Source: Vibrio crassostreae 9ZC13 (lineage in GTDB: Bacteria > Pseudomonadota > Gammaproteobacteria > Enterobacterales > Vibrionaceae). Taken from it: 64,000 bases of DNA. The stretch is taken from contig NZ_AJYZ02000019.1 in the NCBI RefSeq assembly GCF_000272045.2, positions 539,538-603,537 on the forward strand, given 5' to 3'. Of the stretch, positions 25,025-34,286 are shown piece by piece (within the stretch, counting starts at the first letter, position 1; the number at the start of each line of letters is the position of its first letter). The translations under genes and the position numbers were made by a program. The notes under the pieces were generated by a model. It ran no database searches. It saw only the letters and a program-made list of their open reading frames with translations, and was not told the origin of the DNA.

Positions 25025-25948
25025 ATGACTTGTTTAATGAATCGTATCGCTAGCTCAGTAAAAGCAACGGCTCAAGTGAGTGTACTTGGTAGTGTATTAA
25101 TGGCTGGTTCTTTGATGTCACTGAACGTGAATGCAGAGGACATCCTAACCAGTACACCTGTGACTTATGCATTGGCGACAGAGCTAACCAAAGGCACGGA
25201 CATTACGACCGAATATCTACCACCTAAGCGCTACGGTATTGACCGTCTGCCGAATTGGTTTGGTACCAAGGGTGCGAGTAAAGTGCTTCAATCGGGTGAA
25301 AAGGCGACCGTTGCGGTAACGTTGTCATCGATCTGGCAAGCCGACCCTACGTTTGTATACGCAAGACAAAGCAATATCCGTTTAGTTGAGGTTGATGCCG
25401 CTCAAGCGATTACACCGCGTGCACAAGGCGTTGCTGCGCTTACATTGTCGAATGGTGATGTGTCTAAATACGCATGGTTAAACCCGACCAACTTAACACG
25501 TATGGCGGCGATTGTGGCTGACGACTTTAAGTTGTTGTGGCCTGCGCAAGCTGAAACGATTGATAGCAACTTACAACGTGTGATGTTGGATGTTCGTGAA
25601 CTGATCAACAAGCAGCAAGCAGTATTGCTCGACAATGACGTAGATTCAGTATTGTTGCTTTCAGAAAGCTTGGAAGATTTCGCCTCTGGCAGCCAACTGT
25701 TTGTTGAAGAACGCATGTTCAAAGCTGAACTGGAATGGACAGAGCAGGACAAAGCCAAGCTTAAAGAGATGTTTTCGGAAGATGATGCTCTATGGTTAGT
25801 TACAGCGAAAAAGCCAAGCAACTTGATTAAATCATTGGTACCGAATGAGCGTATCTTGGTAGTGGATTCTGTTGATCGTTGGGGCAGAGCGGGAATCAAC
25901 GCAAAAGCACCGTTTGCCCGTTGGGAAGTGCAGCCATTCAAAGGCTAA
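25025..25948 (+). CDS. Exported TroA-superfamily-like protein lacking histidine
   Basis: 307 aa from the ATG at 25025, two bases after the permease stop. The signal peptide ends near NVNA (residue 37). The segment SKYAWLNPTNLTRMAAIVADDF aligns by eye with the DPHxWLDPxN region of ZnuA-type binding proteins, with Tyr-Ala in place of the ligand His. The whole protein contains no histidine, so it cannot hold a classical cluster A-I metal site. It may bind a chelate or act as a non-binding regulator of the transporter. Last gene of the operon. Confidence 0.7.
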   Translation: MTCLMNRIASSVKATAQVSVLGSVLMAGSLMSLNVNAEDILTSTPVTYALATELTKGTDITTEYLPPKRYGIDRLPNWFGTKGASKVLQSGEKATVAVTLSSIWQADPTFVYARQSNIRLVEVDAAQAITPRAQGVAALTLSNGDVSKYAWLNPTNLTRMAAIVADDFKLLWPAQAETIDSNLQRVMLDVRELINKQQAVLLDNDVDSVLLLSESLEDFASGSQLFVEERMFKAELEWTEQDKAKLKEMFSEDDALWLVTAKKPSNLIKSLVPNERILVVDSVDRWGRAGINAKAPFARWEVQPFKG

Positions 25949-25974
25949 CCAGCGCGATTAAAAATGGTAGGATC

Positions 25975-26006
25975 AAAAAAGCAGCCCAATTTGAGGCTGC
26001 TTTTTT
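25975..26006. terminator. Bidirectional terminator ending the metal operon
   Basis: AAAAAAGCAGCC (25975-25986) pairs perfectly with GGCTGCTTTTTT (25995-26006). It lies between converging genes. Confidence 0.93.
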
Positions 26007-26062
26007 GTTCTTGTCTGTTGGCTCTGAAAAGAGTGTCAGACAAGAGGACTGCGAGTATAAAC

Positions 26063-26272
26063 TTACTCTGCAGCTTTTGTCTCTTCAGCTTCAACAGTTG
26101 CTTCTACTGAACCTTCAGCTTGCTCTTGAGCTGCTTTCGCTTGTTCTTCAGCTTCCATTTTTGCACGGTCAGCTTTAGAGATGTAGCGAGGCTTGTTGCT
26201 ACTATGCAGTTTAGAATTCGCCTGTTTCTGCTTCTTTTTTAGAATTTGATTGATTTTTTTCTTACGGTTCAT
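26063..26272 (-). CDS. Small basic/acidic DUF2986 protein
   Basis: 69 aa. The N-terminal half is Lys-rich (MNRKKKINQILKKKQKQAN), with PRYISKADRAKMEAEE in the middle. The C-terminal half is a low-complexity Ala/Glu run. This matches DUF2986, a family of marine gammaproteobacteria. The two-part charge suggests a nucleic-acid-associated or unstructured protein; function unknown. Confidence 0.75.
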   Translation of the reverse strand: MNRKKKINQILKKKQKQANSKLHSSNKPRYISKADRAKMEAEEQAKAAQEQAEGSVEATVEAEETKAAE

Positions 26273-26369
26273 TGCTGCATAGCCTTGTATTTAGTTTAGG
26301 CGGTGGAGGATAATCATTTTAGCTCTAGAACTCAATATTTACATGGTATTCAGCAAGGAAAATATCACT

Positions 26370-26888
26370 ATGCAGTCATCAGTCGAGACCGAACGTTTAA
26401 GATTAAGAATGATCACACCTCAAGATGCGGCGTTTATTCAACGACTATACAGCTCAGAAGATTTCCTGCGTTACATTGGTGATAAGGAAATCAACGACAC
26501 TGAAAAGGCTGTCGAGTACATTGAAAACAACATTCTTAAGATGCATGAAGAGAAGGGTGTCTGTTTGTTGATGGTTGAAATCAAAGAAACTTCAACGCCA
26601 ATTGGTATCTGCGGATTAATAAAAAGAGACACCTTAGCGTCGCATGATATTGGCTACGGGTTTGCTCCTGAGTTTTATGGTCAAGGCTTTGCCCAAGAAG
26701 CCGCGGAGGCGATAATTGAACAAGCTAAGCAGAATGCTGATATCGATCATTTAGTTGCCATCACTACCTCTGATAACATTCGAAGTATCACACTACTGAC
26801 TAAGTTAGGCTTTGTGTTCGAGCGAGTTGAAGATGTGATAAGCGAAAGCGTTAATCTCAACCTGTACGGTTTCTCATTAGGTAATTAA
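26370..26888 (+). CDS. GNAT-family acetyltransferase, RimJ/RimL-like
   Basis: 172 aa from the ATG at 26370, chosen for the GGAA ribosome site and the typical SVETERLRLRM opening. The acetyl-CoA pocket motif is present as IGYGFAPEFYGQGFAQEAAEA near residues 95-115, ending with the LTKLGF helix. Substrate cannot be read; the RimJ/L group includes N-terminal protein acetylases and small-molecule acetylases. The YgbA-like gene starts 3 bases after its stop. Confidence 0.85.
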   Translation: MQSSVETERLRLRMITPQDAAFIQRLYSSEDFLRYIGDKEINDTEKAVEYIENNILKMHEEKGVCLLMVEIKETSTPIGICGLIKRDTLASHDIGYGFAPEFYGQGFAQEAAEAIIEQAKQNADIDHLVAITTSDNIRSITLLTKLGFVFERVEDVISESVNLNLYGFSLGN

Positions 26889-26891
26889 AAC

Positions 26892-27287
26892 ATGTTCCAA
26901 CATAACAATATTCTACAAGGTGAGCTCGCAACGGAGTACAAAACCGTTATTGCGATGGTGCACATCTATTGCAAAGATCACCACGGTGAAGTTCGTCAGA
27001 ATAACGCGTTATGTGAGGAGTGTGAGCAACTGTTGCGTTACGCCGAAACACGACTGGATAGATGCCCTTATGGTGAAGCCAAACCGACCTGTAATAAGTG
27101 TCCGATTCATTGCTATAAGCCCGATCCGAAAGAGCAGATGCGTTTAGTCATGCGCTATGCTGGGCCAAGAATGTTACTCAAGCATCCGATTTTAGCGATC
27201 AGACATTTGATACATGAAAAGCGAAAAGTGTCTGAGAAGCCACTGTCGAATGTGTCGAACCGCCATATCCGAATGAATAAGAAGTAA
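26892..27287 (+). CDS. YgbA-like cysteine-rich protein (nitrous oxide-stimulated promoter family)
   Basis: 131 aa. It opens with EYKTVIAMVHIYCKDHH. A Cys-rich core follows (LCEECEQLL, RCPYGEAKPTCNKCPIHCYK), then a basic helical tail (MRLVMRYAGPRMLLKHP). This is the pattern of the family named after the E. coli ygbA promoter response to nitrogen oxides. The eight or so Cys suggest a zinc or iron-sulfur site. It lies directly after the acetyltransferase and probably shares its transcript. A link to the nirBD nitrite genes at the left end is possible in physiology only. Confidence 0.8.
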   Translation: MFQHNNILQGELATEYKTVIAMVHIYCKDHHGEVRQNNALCEECEQLLRYAETRLDRCPYGEAKPTCNKCPIHCYKPDPKEQMRLVMRYAGPRMLLKHPILAIRHLIHEKRKVSEKPLSNVSNRHIRMNKK

Positions 27288-27318
27288 CTGGCGTTTAAAA
27301 GTGGTTGCTGAAGAAACG

Positions 27319-27346
27319 AAAAAGGTCTGATTGCGCAGACCTTTTT
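27319..27346. terminator. Bidirectional terminator
   Basis: AAAAAGGTCTG (27319-27329) pairs perfectly with CAGACCTTTTT (27336-27346) between the YgbA-like and MATE genes. Confidence 0.9.
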
Positions 27347-27390
27347 GATGTAGATACACTTCCATCTCAGCTTGAATCTAGCCAAGTAGC

Positions 27391-28788
27391 CTATGCCGCT
27401 TGAGGCTCGTCATAGGTCACTGTGAGGTTGTTGATCCAGCGTCGGCTTAGGTAACGATGAGAACAAATTGCCAGTTTCACTACTTCTTCCACCAACATCA
27501 AACCATAGATGTATTTGAAATCCCATCCAGCGACAAACGCGCCGTAAACACATACTGGAATGCCGACCATCCACATTGCGATGAAGTCCATACGAAGGCA
27601 GAACGCATTATCACCACCAGCACGAATAATACCGTTAATGATCACCATGTTGAGCATGCGAATCACGACCGCAAAGCACATGATCATCATCGCAGGTGAA
27701 GCAAGCGGGTATAAAGCGTCTTTGGTCAGGTTTAGCCATGACAGAACGTGCTCTTTACCCATAAACAATAGCAAGCCTACAACCGCACCAAAACCAACCA
27801 CGGCTTTGATGAACGTCAGACCCATACTCATAGCGTCATCAAACTCATCACGACCGAGTGAGTGACCAAGCAACACGGAACACGCTACAGAAATACCAAA
27901 GAATATCGAGTAACACAGCGACTCAAAAGGCGCGAGCATAGAGAACACAGCAAGTTCCGTTGTGCCCATGTGACCGAAGATCATTTGGTATGCCATAGTA
28001 CCCATTGCCCATAACACGGCATTCATCGTTAGTGGCAAAGCAATACGACGGTAAGATAGCCACAATGATGGACGATGTGGTGAGCTAGGCGTGGTTAACA
28101 ACCAATGTTTACGCATGCGCATGTAGCTATACATCAAGCCGACTTGAATTGCGCGAGCGAGTGTCGTCGCTAGTGCTGCACCTGCTACGCCCATAGCGGG
28201 AATACCAAAGGCACCTTTGATTAGAACGAAGTTAAGTGCGATGTTGAGGGCAATCGTGACCGCACCAAGCAATAGTGGTGTTACGGTGTCACCTGATGAG
28301 CGCATGCTTGCTTCTACCACGACCACAATGTGAGTCAGCAGAAGGACAGGGAATCCATACCACAGGTAAGTCGCGCCAAGTTCAATCACGGTTTGATCGC
28401 TGGTCTGCAACATCATTAAAAACTGAGAACCAAGAGTGATGATTGCAGTAACAGGCAGCAGAACTTTTAAGCCAAACACCATTGCGATAGATGATACCGT
28501 TCGCGCGCTTTTTCGGTCGTTCTTTCCCCAGTATTGAGCGACTAATGTTCCGTTTGCTGAGGCCAACCCTGCCATAATCATAATAGCAACGAAGTGCCAT
28601 TTTGATGCAATTCCCACAGCCGCAGCTGCTTCCATACCATAATCACTGACCATTAATACGTCAGCAAGGGCAAGAATAGCGACAAGCGCACTTTGTAAAG
28701 CAACAGGTAAACCCAGTTTAACGATACGAGGTAAGATGCTCTCTGGCTTGTTATTCATAGATGAGTTAGGGTTGATGTTAGTTGTCAT
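27391..28788 (-). CDS. MATE-family efflux transporter
   Basis: 465 aa with about 12 hydrophobic helices in two halves. GLPVALQSALVAILALADVL at the N-terminus and ASANGTLVAQYWGK near residue 75 are MATE-type. It exports cationic drugs or metabolites in exchange for Na+ or H+. A GGAG ribosome site precedes the start. It is divergent, by 50 bp, from the AraC regulator at 28839, which is its likely controller. Confidence 0.9.
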   Translation of the reverse strand: MTTNINPNSSMNNKPESILPRIVKLGLPVALQSALVAILALADVLMVSDYGMEAAAAVGIASKWHFVAIMIMAGLASANGTLVAQYWGKNDRKSARTVSSIAMVFGLKVLLPVTAIITLGSQFLMMLQTSDQTVIELGATYLWYGFPVLLLTHIVVVVEASMRSSGDTVTPLLLGAVTIALNIALNFVLIKGAFGIPAMGVAGAALATTLARAIQVGLMYSYMRMRKHWLLTTPSSPHRPSLWLSYRRIALPLTMNAVLWAMGTMAYQMIFGHMGTTELAVFSMLAPFESLCYSIFFGISVACSVLLGHSLGRDEFDDAMSMGLTFIKAVVGFGAVVGLLLFMGKEHVLSWLNLTKDALYPLASPAMMIMCFAVVIRMLNMVIINGIIRAGGDNAFCLRMDFIAMWMVGIPVCVYGAFVAGWDFKYIYGLMLVEEVVKLAICSHRYLSRRWINNLTVTYDEPQAA

Positions 28789-28838
28789 AAGCTCTCCGAT
28801 TTATGGCAGAACTATAGTGATTTGAGCGAAGTAACAAC

Positions 28839-29732
28839 ATGTTTAAAAAACAACAAAACCTGTGCGGATCCGTCATTGATTCAATGAGACCAAAATCAAC
28901 TTGGCATGATGATGTTTTTCTCGCTGAACAGTGCAAAGAACGTTTTTTGACCGTTGAAGATATTCCAGAGATGAAAAGCTTTGGTGTCTATATGGGCGGC
29001 ATGGCGAAGCTATATGATGGCTACTGGGTTGAGCGCGAATCCGTTAATGTTCATACGTTGATTTTCACTATGGAAGGTGGCGGCATTCTAACAACCGCAA
29101 CATCGGTCCAAGCGATTACACCTTATACACTCGTGGTGCTTCCTGCTGAAACCCCATTTCGTTTTGAACTCGATCCTCAATATAATTATTGGAAAATGGC
29201 GTGGATGCTGACGCCTGACACCAAGCAATGGCAGCACATAGCAAGTTTAGGACAGGGGATTGTGCCTTTTGGAGAGTGTGAGCAGATCTGGTCATTAATG
29301 AACTTGGTTTACTTTGAGATAGGCGGTAGAGCCAGTTACCGTAAGTTACTCTTGAGTGAAATTATCCGAACATTGACGGGGTTTGAGCCTAAGTCGACCA
29401 GCACCACTGCACGTGTTCAAGCGCTCTATAACGAAATTGAAAGTAGTCTGCATCAGCCATGGACAGTGGCAGGGATGGCTGAAAGAGTGTTTATCAGTGA
29501 AGAGCAACTCAATAGAGTCACCAAGACGCTATTCAACCTCTCACCACGCAGTAAATTGATTCAATTACGCATGGACAAAGCCACCAGTCTACTGAAATAT
29601 CAAGATTGGTCAGTTTCTATGATTGCTAATCGCTTAGGCTACAAAGATCCTTATAACTTTTCGCATCGTTTCAAAAAGCATTTCGGTTTGTCACCCAGTC
29701 AATATCGAAAAAGCCATCGACTTCTTGGTTAG
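28839..29732 (+). CDS. AraC-family transcriptional regulator
   Basis: 297 aa. The N-terminal cupin-like sensor domain includes TPYTLVVLPAETPFRFEL near residue 95. The C-terminal AraC DNA-binding domain has two helix-turn-helix units: VAGMAERVFISEEQLNRV near 210, then MIANRLGYKDPYNFSHRFKK near 267, with the family ending GLSPSQYRK. It probably controls the divergent MATE exporter 50 bp away; the effector is unknown. Confidence 0.9.
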   Translation: MFKKQQNLCGSVIDSMRPKSTWHDDVFLAEQCKERFLTVEDIPEMKSFGVYMGGMAKLYDGYWVERESVNVHTLIFTMEGGGILTTATSVQAITPYTLVVLPAETPFRFELDPQYNYWKMAWMLTPDTKQWQHIASLGQGIVPFGECEQIWSLMNLVYFEIGGRASYRKLLLSEIIRTLTGFEPKSTSTTARVQALYNEIESSLHQPWTVAGMAERVFISEEQLNRVTKTLFNLSPRSKLIQLRMDKATSLLKYQDWSVSMIANRLGYKDPYNFSHRFKKHFGLSPSQYRKSHRLLG

Positions 29733-29866
29733 CCTTGCACGATGAAATGAGAAGTGTGGGAGAAGAAGGTTACATATAGGTATGAGTTGAAAAGAGCCCT
29801 TCGCTTAGACATAAAGTCTGAACTCGGAGCCCTAATGACACGCATCTAGTGTCTGTCTATTTAAGC

Positions 29867-31018
29867 TTACTCGCCTGCAATCTGTAGGTGAGAGCGCTTT
29901 AGGCTAGCAATCAACATGTAGATCGTTGTAGCAAGTAGAGACGCGAACAGGTAAGTGAACAATCCTGCTTGTGAATCCATAAAGCTGTCTGCAACGATTG
30001 GTCCCGCAACAGAACCGATGCTGTAGCAAAGTAGCATGATTTGAGTCACTGACACCAAGTAGCTTGGGTCAAGGTTACGGCAACCTAAGTTAATCGCGAT
30101 TGGGTATAGCGCAAATGTGGCCATGCCTAATACGAACAAGCTCATGCCTAGTACGTAGAAATCGTGATTGATAGTCAGCACACCAATGCTTGCAACCCCT
30201 AGCAGGCAGAACAAAGCCATTAATAACACTTGTCCTACGTGGTGAGATAACCAAGTCACCATCGGCTGTACAGCCATACCACCCATGATAACCAAAGCCA
30301 TCAAACCACCAATGTCTTCGTGTGCAATGTTACGTTGAGCAAGTTCAACTGGCATCAAGCCGTAAATCGCACCTAGCGTTAATCCGGAAACAATGCAGCC
30401 AATTAGCGCGCTGTGGCTTAATTTGCTGATCTGCTTTAAAGACAAAGATTGCGCATCGTGGATCTGTGGTGGAGTTGCTTGTCCGTACATCAGCACAATG
30501 ATCGCACCAAACAGAAGGGTGAACATTGCGATGAAAGGTACGCCACCAGTAATACCTAAGTAACCGATACCAAGCTGACCAACTGCAGAACCGCCGTACA
30601 GTGAACACATGTAGATAGCGAGACGTTTTGCGCGTTGTGACTCGTCACCGCTCATTAGCCAAGACTCTACAATCACGAAGATACCTGCAACCGCCACACC
30701 AGCCACAAAGCGAGCTAGTAGCCATACTGCTTGGTGTGGGATCAATGGCAATACAAGGATCGTTGCGATGAACACACTCAATGCGATGACGAACGCATCT
30801 TTGTGGCCAACACGCGCAATGGCACGTTCAATCAATAATGTACCAGCCAGTAGACCTGCATAGAATGCACTCGCCAACCAACTCGATAGATCTTTGTCTA
30901 AGCCATACTCAGACAGCATTAATGGTAATGAACTCATTAAGTAGCCTGAAGCGATCGCGTAAAAAGACAATGCAATAACAGGAACAGTTATGCGAGTTGT
31001 TGGTTGGATGTTGTCCAA
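29867..31018 (-). CDS. MFS transporter, YcaD-like
   Basis: 383 aa with 12 hydrophobic helices. The loop between helices 2 and 3 has the MFS pattern ERAIARVGHKDAF. Start is a TTG at 31018, with GAGG eight bases upstream. The first helix begins a few codons later, so a downstream ATG would cut it. Members of this group are annotated as putative efflux or sugar-like transporters; the substrate is unknown. Confidence 0.85.
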   Translation of the reverse strand: MDNIQPTTRITVPVIALSFYAIASGYLMSSLPLMLSEYGLDKDLSSWLASAFYAGLLAGTLLIERAIARVGHKDAFVIALSVFIATILVLPLIPHQAVWLLARFVAGVAVAGIFVIVESWLMSGDESQRAKRLAIYMCSLYGGSAVGQLGIGYLGITGGVPFIAMFTLLFGAIIVLMYGQATPPQIHDAQSLSLKQISKLSHSALIGCIVSGLTLGAIYGLMPVELAQRNIAHEDIGGLMALVIMGGMAVQPMVTWLSHHVGQVLLMALFCLLGVASIGVLTINHDFYVLGMSLFVLGMATFALYPIAINLGCRNLDPSYLVSVTQIMLLCYSIGSVAGPIVADSFMDSQAGLFTYLFASLLATTIYMLIASLKRSHLQIAGE

Positions 31019-31286
31019 TGCAGGAGCCTCTGATAGTAAAAGAAACGATGAATTTTCCGCGACTATGGGGGAGAAACTGAATTGGGTAAAACAAATAAAA
31101 ATGGTCGTTAAGATAAAAGAAATTTATCGACCAACTAAACTAAAATACGGTTGCGATATTTGGTGGTTTGGCGAGATTTTATGCGGGCAAAAAGTCGTTA
31201 AGCCGTTGTTCATTGGTGGTTTAATTTAGAAAAAGATTGCAGCGTGATTGTCTTTTTATGATTTGGATTGAGTGGGATTTTAAGTG

Positions 31287-32312
31287 TTAGACCGTTTCTT
31301 TACGGTATTGACGTGGCGAGCTTCCACTCCACTTACGAAAGGCATGTCGAAAGTTAGCGCTGTCTGAAAACCCAACGCGCTCAGATATCTCTTCAATGCT
31401 CATTTGAGTTGAAGAAAGGTAGTGTCGAGAAAGGTGAAAACGAACGTGGTCCAGTATCTTCTGATAGCTCGTATCCGCTGCTTTCAGGTGACGACGCAGA
31501 GTTCGAGAAGACATGCCCAGTTCTGAAGAAATGGATTCTATAGAAGGGTAACATCCTGGCCTTTCAATCAGCATCTGAGAGACTTTCTCTTTGAGGCTAC
31601 TGGGTGCACTGACTTTTGCCAACATGTCATCACACGATTTTAAGCACATCTGTAAAGTGATGGGGTTGGCGGTAGGAAGAGATGAATACAAGGTGGTTGC
31701 GTCGAACTCCCATTCAAGCCGGTCACTATTGAATTCAACCGGGCAGCGGAAAATCTCTGTGTATAGATCGCCGTATTCAGGTTTTGGATAGGGGAAGCGG
31801 ATCACTTGAGAAGGAAAGGGCTGCTGTAAGACCTCTTCGCACAAACTGTGTATCGCTGCGAACCAGTATTCACAACAAAAGGGCAGTAAAGAATCGAGTT
31901 CGATAAGTTGCTCTGCGCGAAAGTAACCAATGTTGTCTTCTACAGACATGGTTTTCCTGAGGACAGGGCCAGCAAGTTGCAGATACTTAAACCCGATTAA
32001 AAAGGCATCGAGTAGTGTTTCGCTGCTAAACACCGCATAACCGAGCACGCCGAAATCGCTGAACCTCGCTTGTTGGCCAACTTTAAGCCCCAATCCGTCT
32101 TCGTTGGAATTCGCTAACGCATTACTGAACACAGCAAGCTTTTGCGCCAAAGTGATGTGTGTATCGGGTGTGTTGAGTTGGAGAGCATCGATGTTACTGC
32201 CTTCGAGCAACTCTTCGATACTGAGAACAGGCGACAGGTAACGATGCAGCAACTGAAGATCCAGAATGCCGAATGCTTGCATGTCGGGTTCGTAAACTGC
32301 GGTGTATTCCAT
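31287..32312 (-). CDS. AraC-family regulator with PF12625-type sensor domain
   Basis: 341 aa. The N-terminal arabinose-binding-like domain (OruR/ArgR type) includes LKVGQQARFSDFGVLGYAVF near residue 80. The C-terminal DNA-binding domain contains IESISSELGMSSRTLRRHL near 265 and IEEISERVGFSDSANFRHAF near 305, ending SPRQYRKE. It is divergent from the acyl-CoA ligase and alcohol dehydrogenase genes and probably activates them in response to a fatty acid or related compound. An 11-bp inverted repeat in the shared control region could be its operator. Confidence 0.9.
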   Translation of the reverse strand: MEYTAVYEPDMQAFGILDLQLLHRYLSPVLSIEELLEGSNIDALQLNTPDTHITLAQKLAVFSNALANSNEDGLGLKVGQQARFSDFGVLGYAVFSSETLLDAFLIGFKYLQLAGPVLRKTMSVEDNIGYFRAEQLIELDSLLPFCCEYWFAAIHSLCEEVLQQPFPSQVIRFPYPKPEYGDLYTEIFRCPVEFNSDRLEWEFDATTLYSSLPTANPITLQMCLKSCDDMLAKVSAPSSLKEKVSQMLIERPGCYPSIESISSELGMSSRTLRRHLKAADTSYQKILDHVRFHLSRHYLSSTQMSIEEISERVGFSDSANFRHAFRKWSGSSPRQYRKETV

Positions 32313-32681
32313 AAGCTGCCTCTTGTTGAATATCGATATCTTAACCGAACTTTTAACATTTACGCCTGTTGCTTGTTCTCACTTTCGCAAGCTTGTTCCA
32401 AATTTTGGTTTATGTGTGCAAGGTTTTATTGGGCTAGCGCAGGCTGTGTCCGAATATCACCGGTTTTTGTCTTTTTGAAACCTGTTCGAAATGTTATCGA
32501 AATGTTGTAATTTATTGGGCTGCACATTGGAGCGTCTCAAACATTTTGCTCAATAACGACTCTTATCTACATGACACACCAATGTGCAGGCTCGTGATGA
32601 CAAGAAAGAGACTTATTACAACGATTAGAACGTCTACGGTGACCGTCACAAACAGGTCTAAGCCGCACAAGGAGATCATGG
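32313..32681. promoter_or_regulatory. Divergent control region with long-spaced inverted repeat
   Basis: 369 bases. CTGCACATTGG (32520-32530) and CCAATGTGCAG (32579-32589) are perfect 11-bp inverted copies 48 bp apart. The spacing suits dimeric regulator binding on two sites or a DNA loop. An AAGGAG ribosome site lies before 32682. Confidence 0.6.
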
Positions 32682-34286
32682 ATGCACAATCTTGCTGTTA
32701 ATTTGGAGCGTAGCGCTTCGCTTTTTCCAACTAAAGCCGCTCTGCGTATGGGATCGGATGAAATCAGTTTTTCTCAGTTAGAACAACTTTCTGGAAACGT
32801 GGCTGCTAACTTGAAAAGACTTGGGTTGCAGAACGGAGATAAGGTAGCGTTGTCATGCCCGAACGTGACTTACTTTCCGATAGCCTATTACGGGATTCTA
32901 AAAGCGGGTTGTGTAGTCGTGCCTTTGAACGTGCTATTCAAGGCCAGAGAGATCGCTTATCACCTTAATGACTCTAACGCGAAGGCCTATTTATGTTTTG
33001 ACGGCAGTGAAGAGCTTCCAATTGGTCGCTATGGTTTACAAGGTTTTGAGCAGGCAAACCACTGTGAACACTTTGTCGAGATGCCTATCCCAACAAACAC
33101 AGACACTACTTTAGAAAGTAATGAGGAGCATGAATCAATCGCTGATTGGTTGGCACAACCTTTTACTCCTTTTGAGTCTGTGGCTTGTCATGGCGATGAT
33201 ACCGCTGTGATCCTTTATACCTCTGGCACGACGGGTCAACCAAAAGGGGCTGAGCTTTCCCACACCAACATGCAAACCAATGCGATGTCGTCACAGTATC
33301 TAATGAGATTGGAGTACAGCGACACCACAATGGCTACACTGCCTTTATTCCATAGCTTCGGTCAGACGGTGATGATGAACGCGAGTGTGCTAACAGGGTC
33401 CACCATGGTGTTGATTCCTCGTTTTGAACCGTTATTGGTTATTGAACAGATCATTAGCCATAAAGTCAGCGTGTTTGCGGGTGTTCCTACTATGTATATC
33501 GCGCTATTAAAGGCGGGAGAAGAGTCTTCTGATAGTTTAGAAAACACAAGCAAACGCTCTGAACAGGTTAAACACAGCTTGAGGTTAGGTGTTTCTGGCG
33601 GTGCTTCTATGCCGCTTGAGGTTATACGACAGTTTGAATCTCGTTTTGAATTACCAGTCTTAGAAGGTTATGGGCTCTCGGAAACGGCGCCGGTTGCGAC
33701 CTTTAATCATATTGATGGCGATCGTTTATCGGGTAGTGTCGGTCAGCCTTTATGTGGCCACCTCATCAAGATTACTGATATACAAGGCAACTCTGTCGCT
33801 ATGGGTGAACTCGGCGAAGTCTGCATTAAAAGCCCAAGTGTGATGAAAGGCTATTATCAAAGGCCAGAGGCGACAGCTGAATCTATTCGTGATGGTTGGT
33901 TCTTAACGGGAGATATCGGTCGCGTCGATGAGCATGGCAATTTGTTCATTGTTGACCGTGTTAAAGACATGATTATTCGTGGTGGGTACAACGTTTATCC
34001 ACGTGAAGTCGAAGAAGTGTTGATGTGTCACCCCGATGTCGAAATGGTCGCGGTGGTAGGCGAGCATCATGAACATTTAGGCGAGGAGATCCACGCGCAT
34101 GTGGTTCTTCACGAACATACGCAATGTGATAGTGCCGCCTTGATAGCATGGTGTCGTGAGCAACTCGCCGACTACAAATACCCGCGTAAGGTATTCATTC
34201 GTAAAGCCTTACCCATGACAGCAACCGGAAAAATCTTGAAGCGTGAGTTACACCCACTAGAAATAGCGGAGATGGCAAATGGATAG
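32682..34286 (+). CDS. Long-chain acyl-CoA ligase, AMP-binding family
   Basis: 534 aa. It activates a carboxylic acid, probably a fatty acid, to acyl-CoA via an acyl-adenylate. Signatures: the P-loop-like ILYTSGTTGQPKGAELSH near residue 180, EGYGLSETAP near 328, the adenylate-binding GWFLTGDIG near 408 and MIIRGGYNVYP near 430. The catalytic Lys is in TATGKILKREL near the C-terminus. The stop overlaps the start of the GMC gene, so the pair was coupled. Together they suggest oxidation of an alcohol and activation of the resulting acid. Confidence 0.92.
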   Translation: MHNLAVNLERSASLFPTKAALRMGSDEISFSQLEQLSGNVAANLKRLGLQNGDKVALSCPNVTYFPIAYYGILKAGCVVVPLNVLFKAREIAYHLNDSNAKAYLCFDGSEELPIGRYGLQGFEQANHCEHFVEMPIPTNTDTTLESNEEHESIADWLAQPFTPFESVACHGDDTAVILYTSGTTGQPKGAELSHTNMQTNAMSSQYLMRLEYSDTTMATLPLFHSFGQTVMMNASVLTGSTMVLIPRFEPLLVIEQIISHKVSVFAGVPTMYIALLKAGEESSDSLENTSKRSEQVKHSLRLGVSGGASMPLEVIRQFESRFELPVLEGYGLSETAPVATFNHIDGDRLSGSVGQPLCGHLIKITDIQGNSVAMGELGEVCIKSPSVMKGYYQRPEATAESIRDGWFLTGDIGRVDEHGNLFIVDRVKDMIIRGGYNVYPREVEEVLMCHPDVEMVAVVGEHHEHLGEEIHAHVVLHEHTQCDSAALIAWCREQLADYKYPRKVFIRKALPMTATGKILKRELHPLEIAEMANG

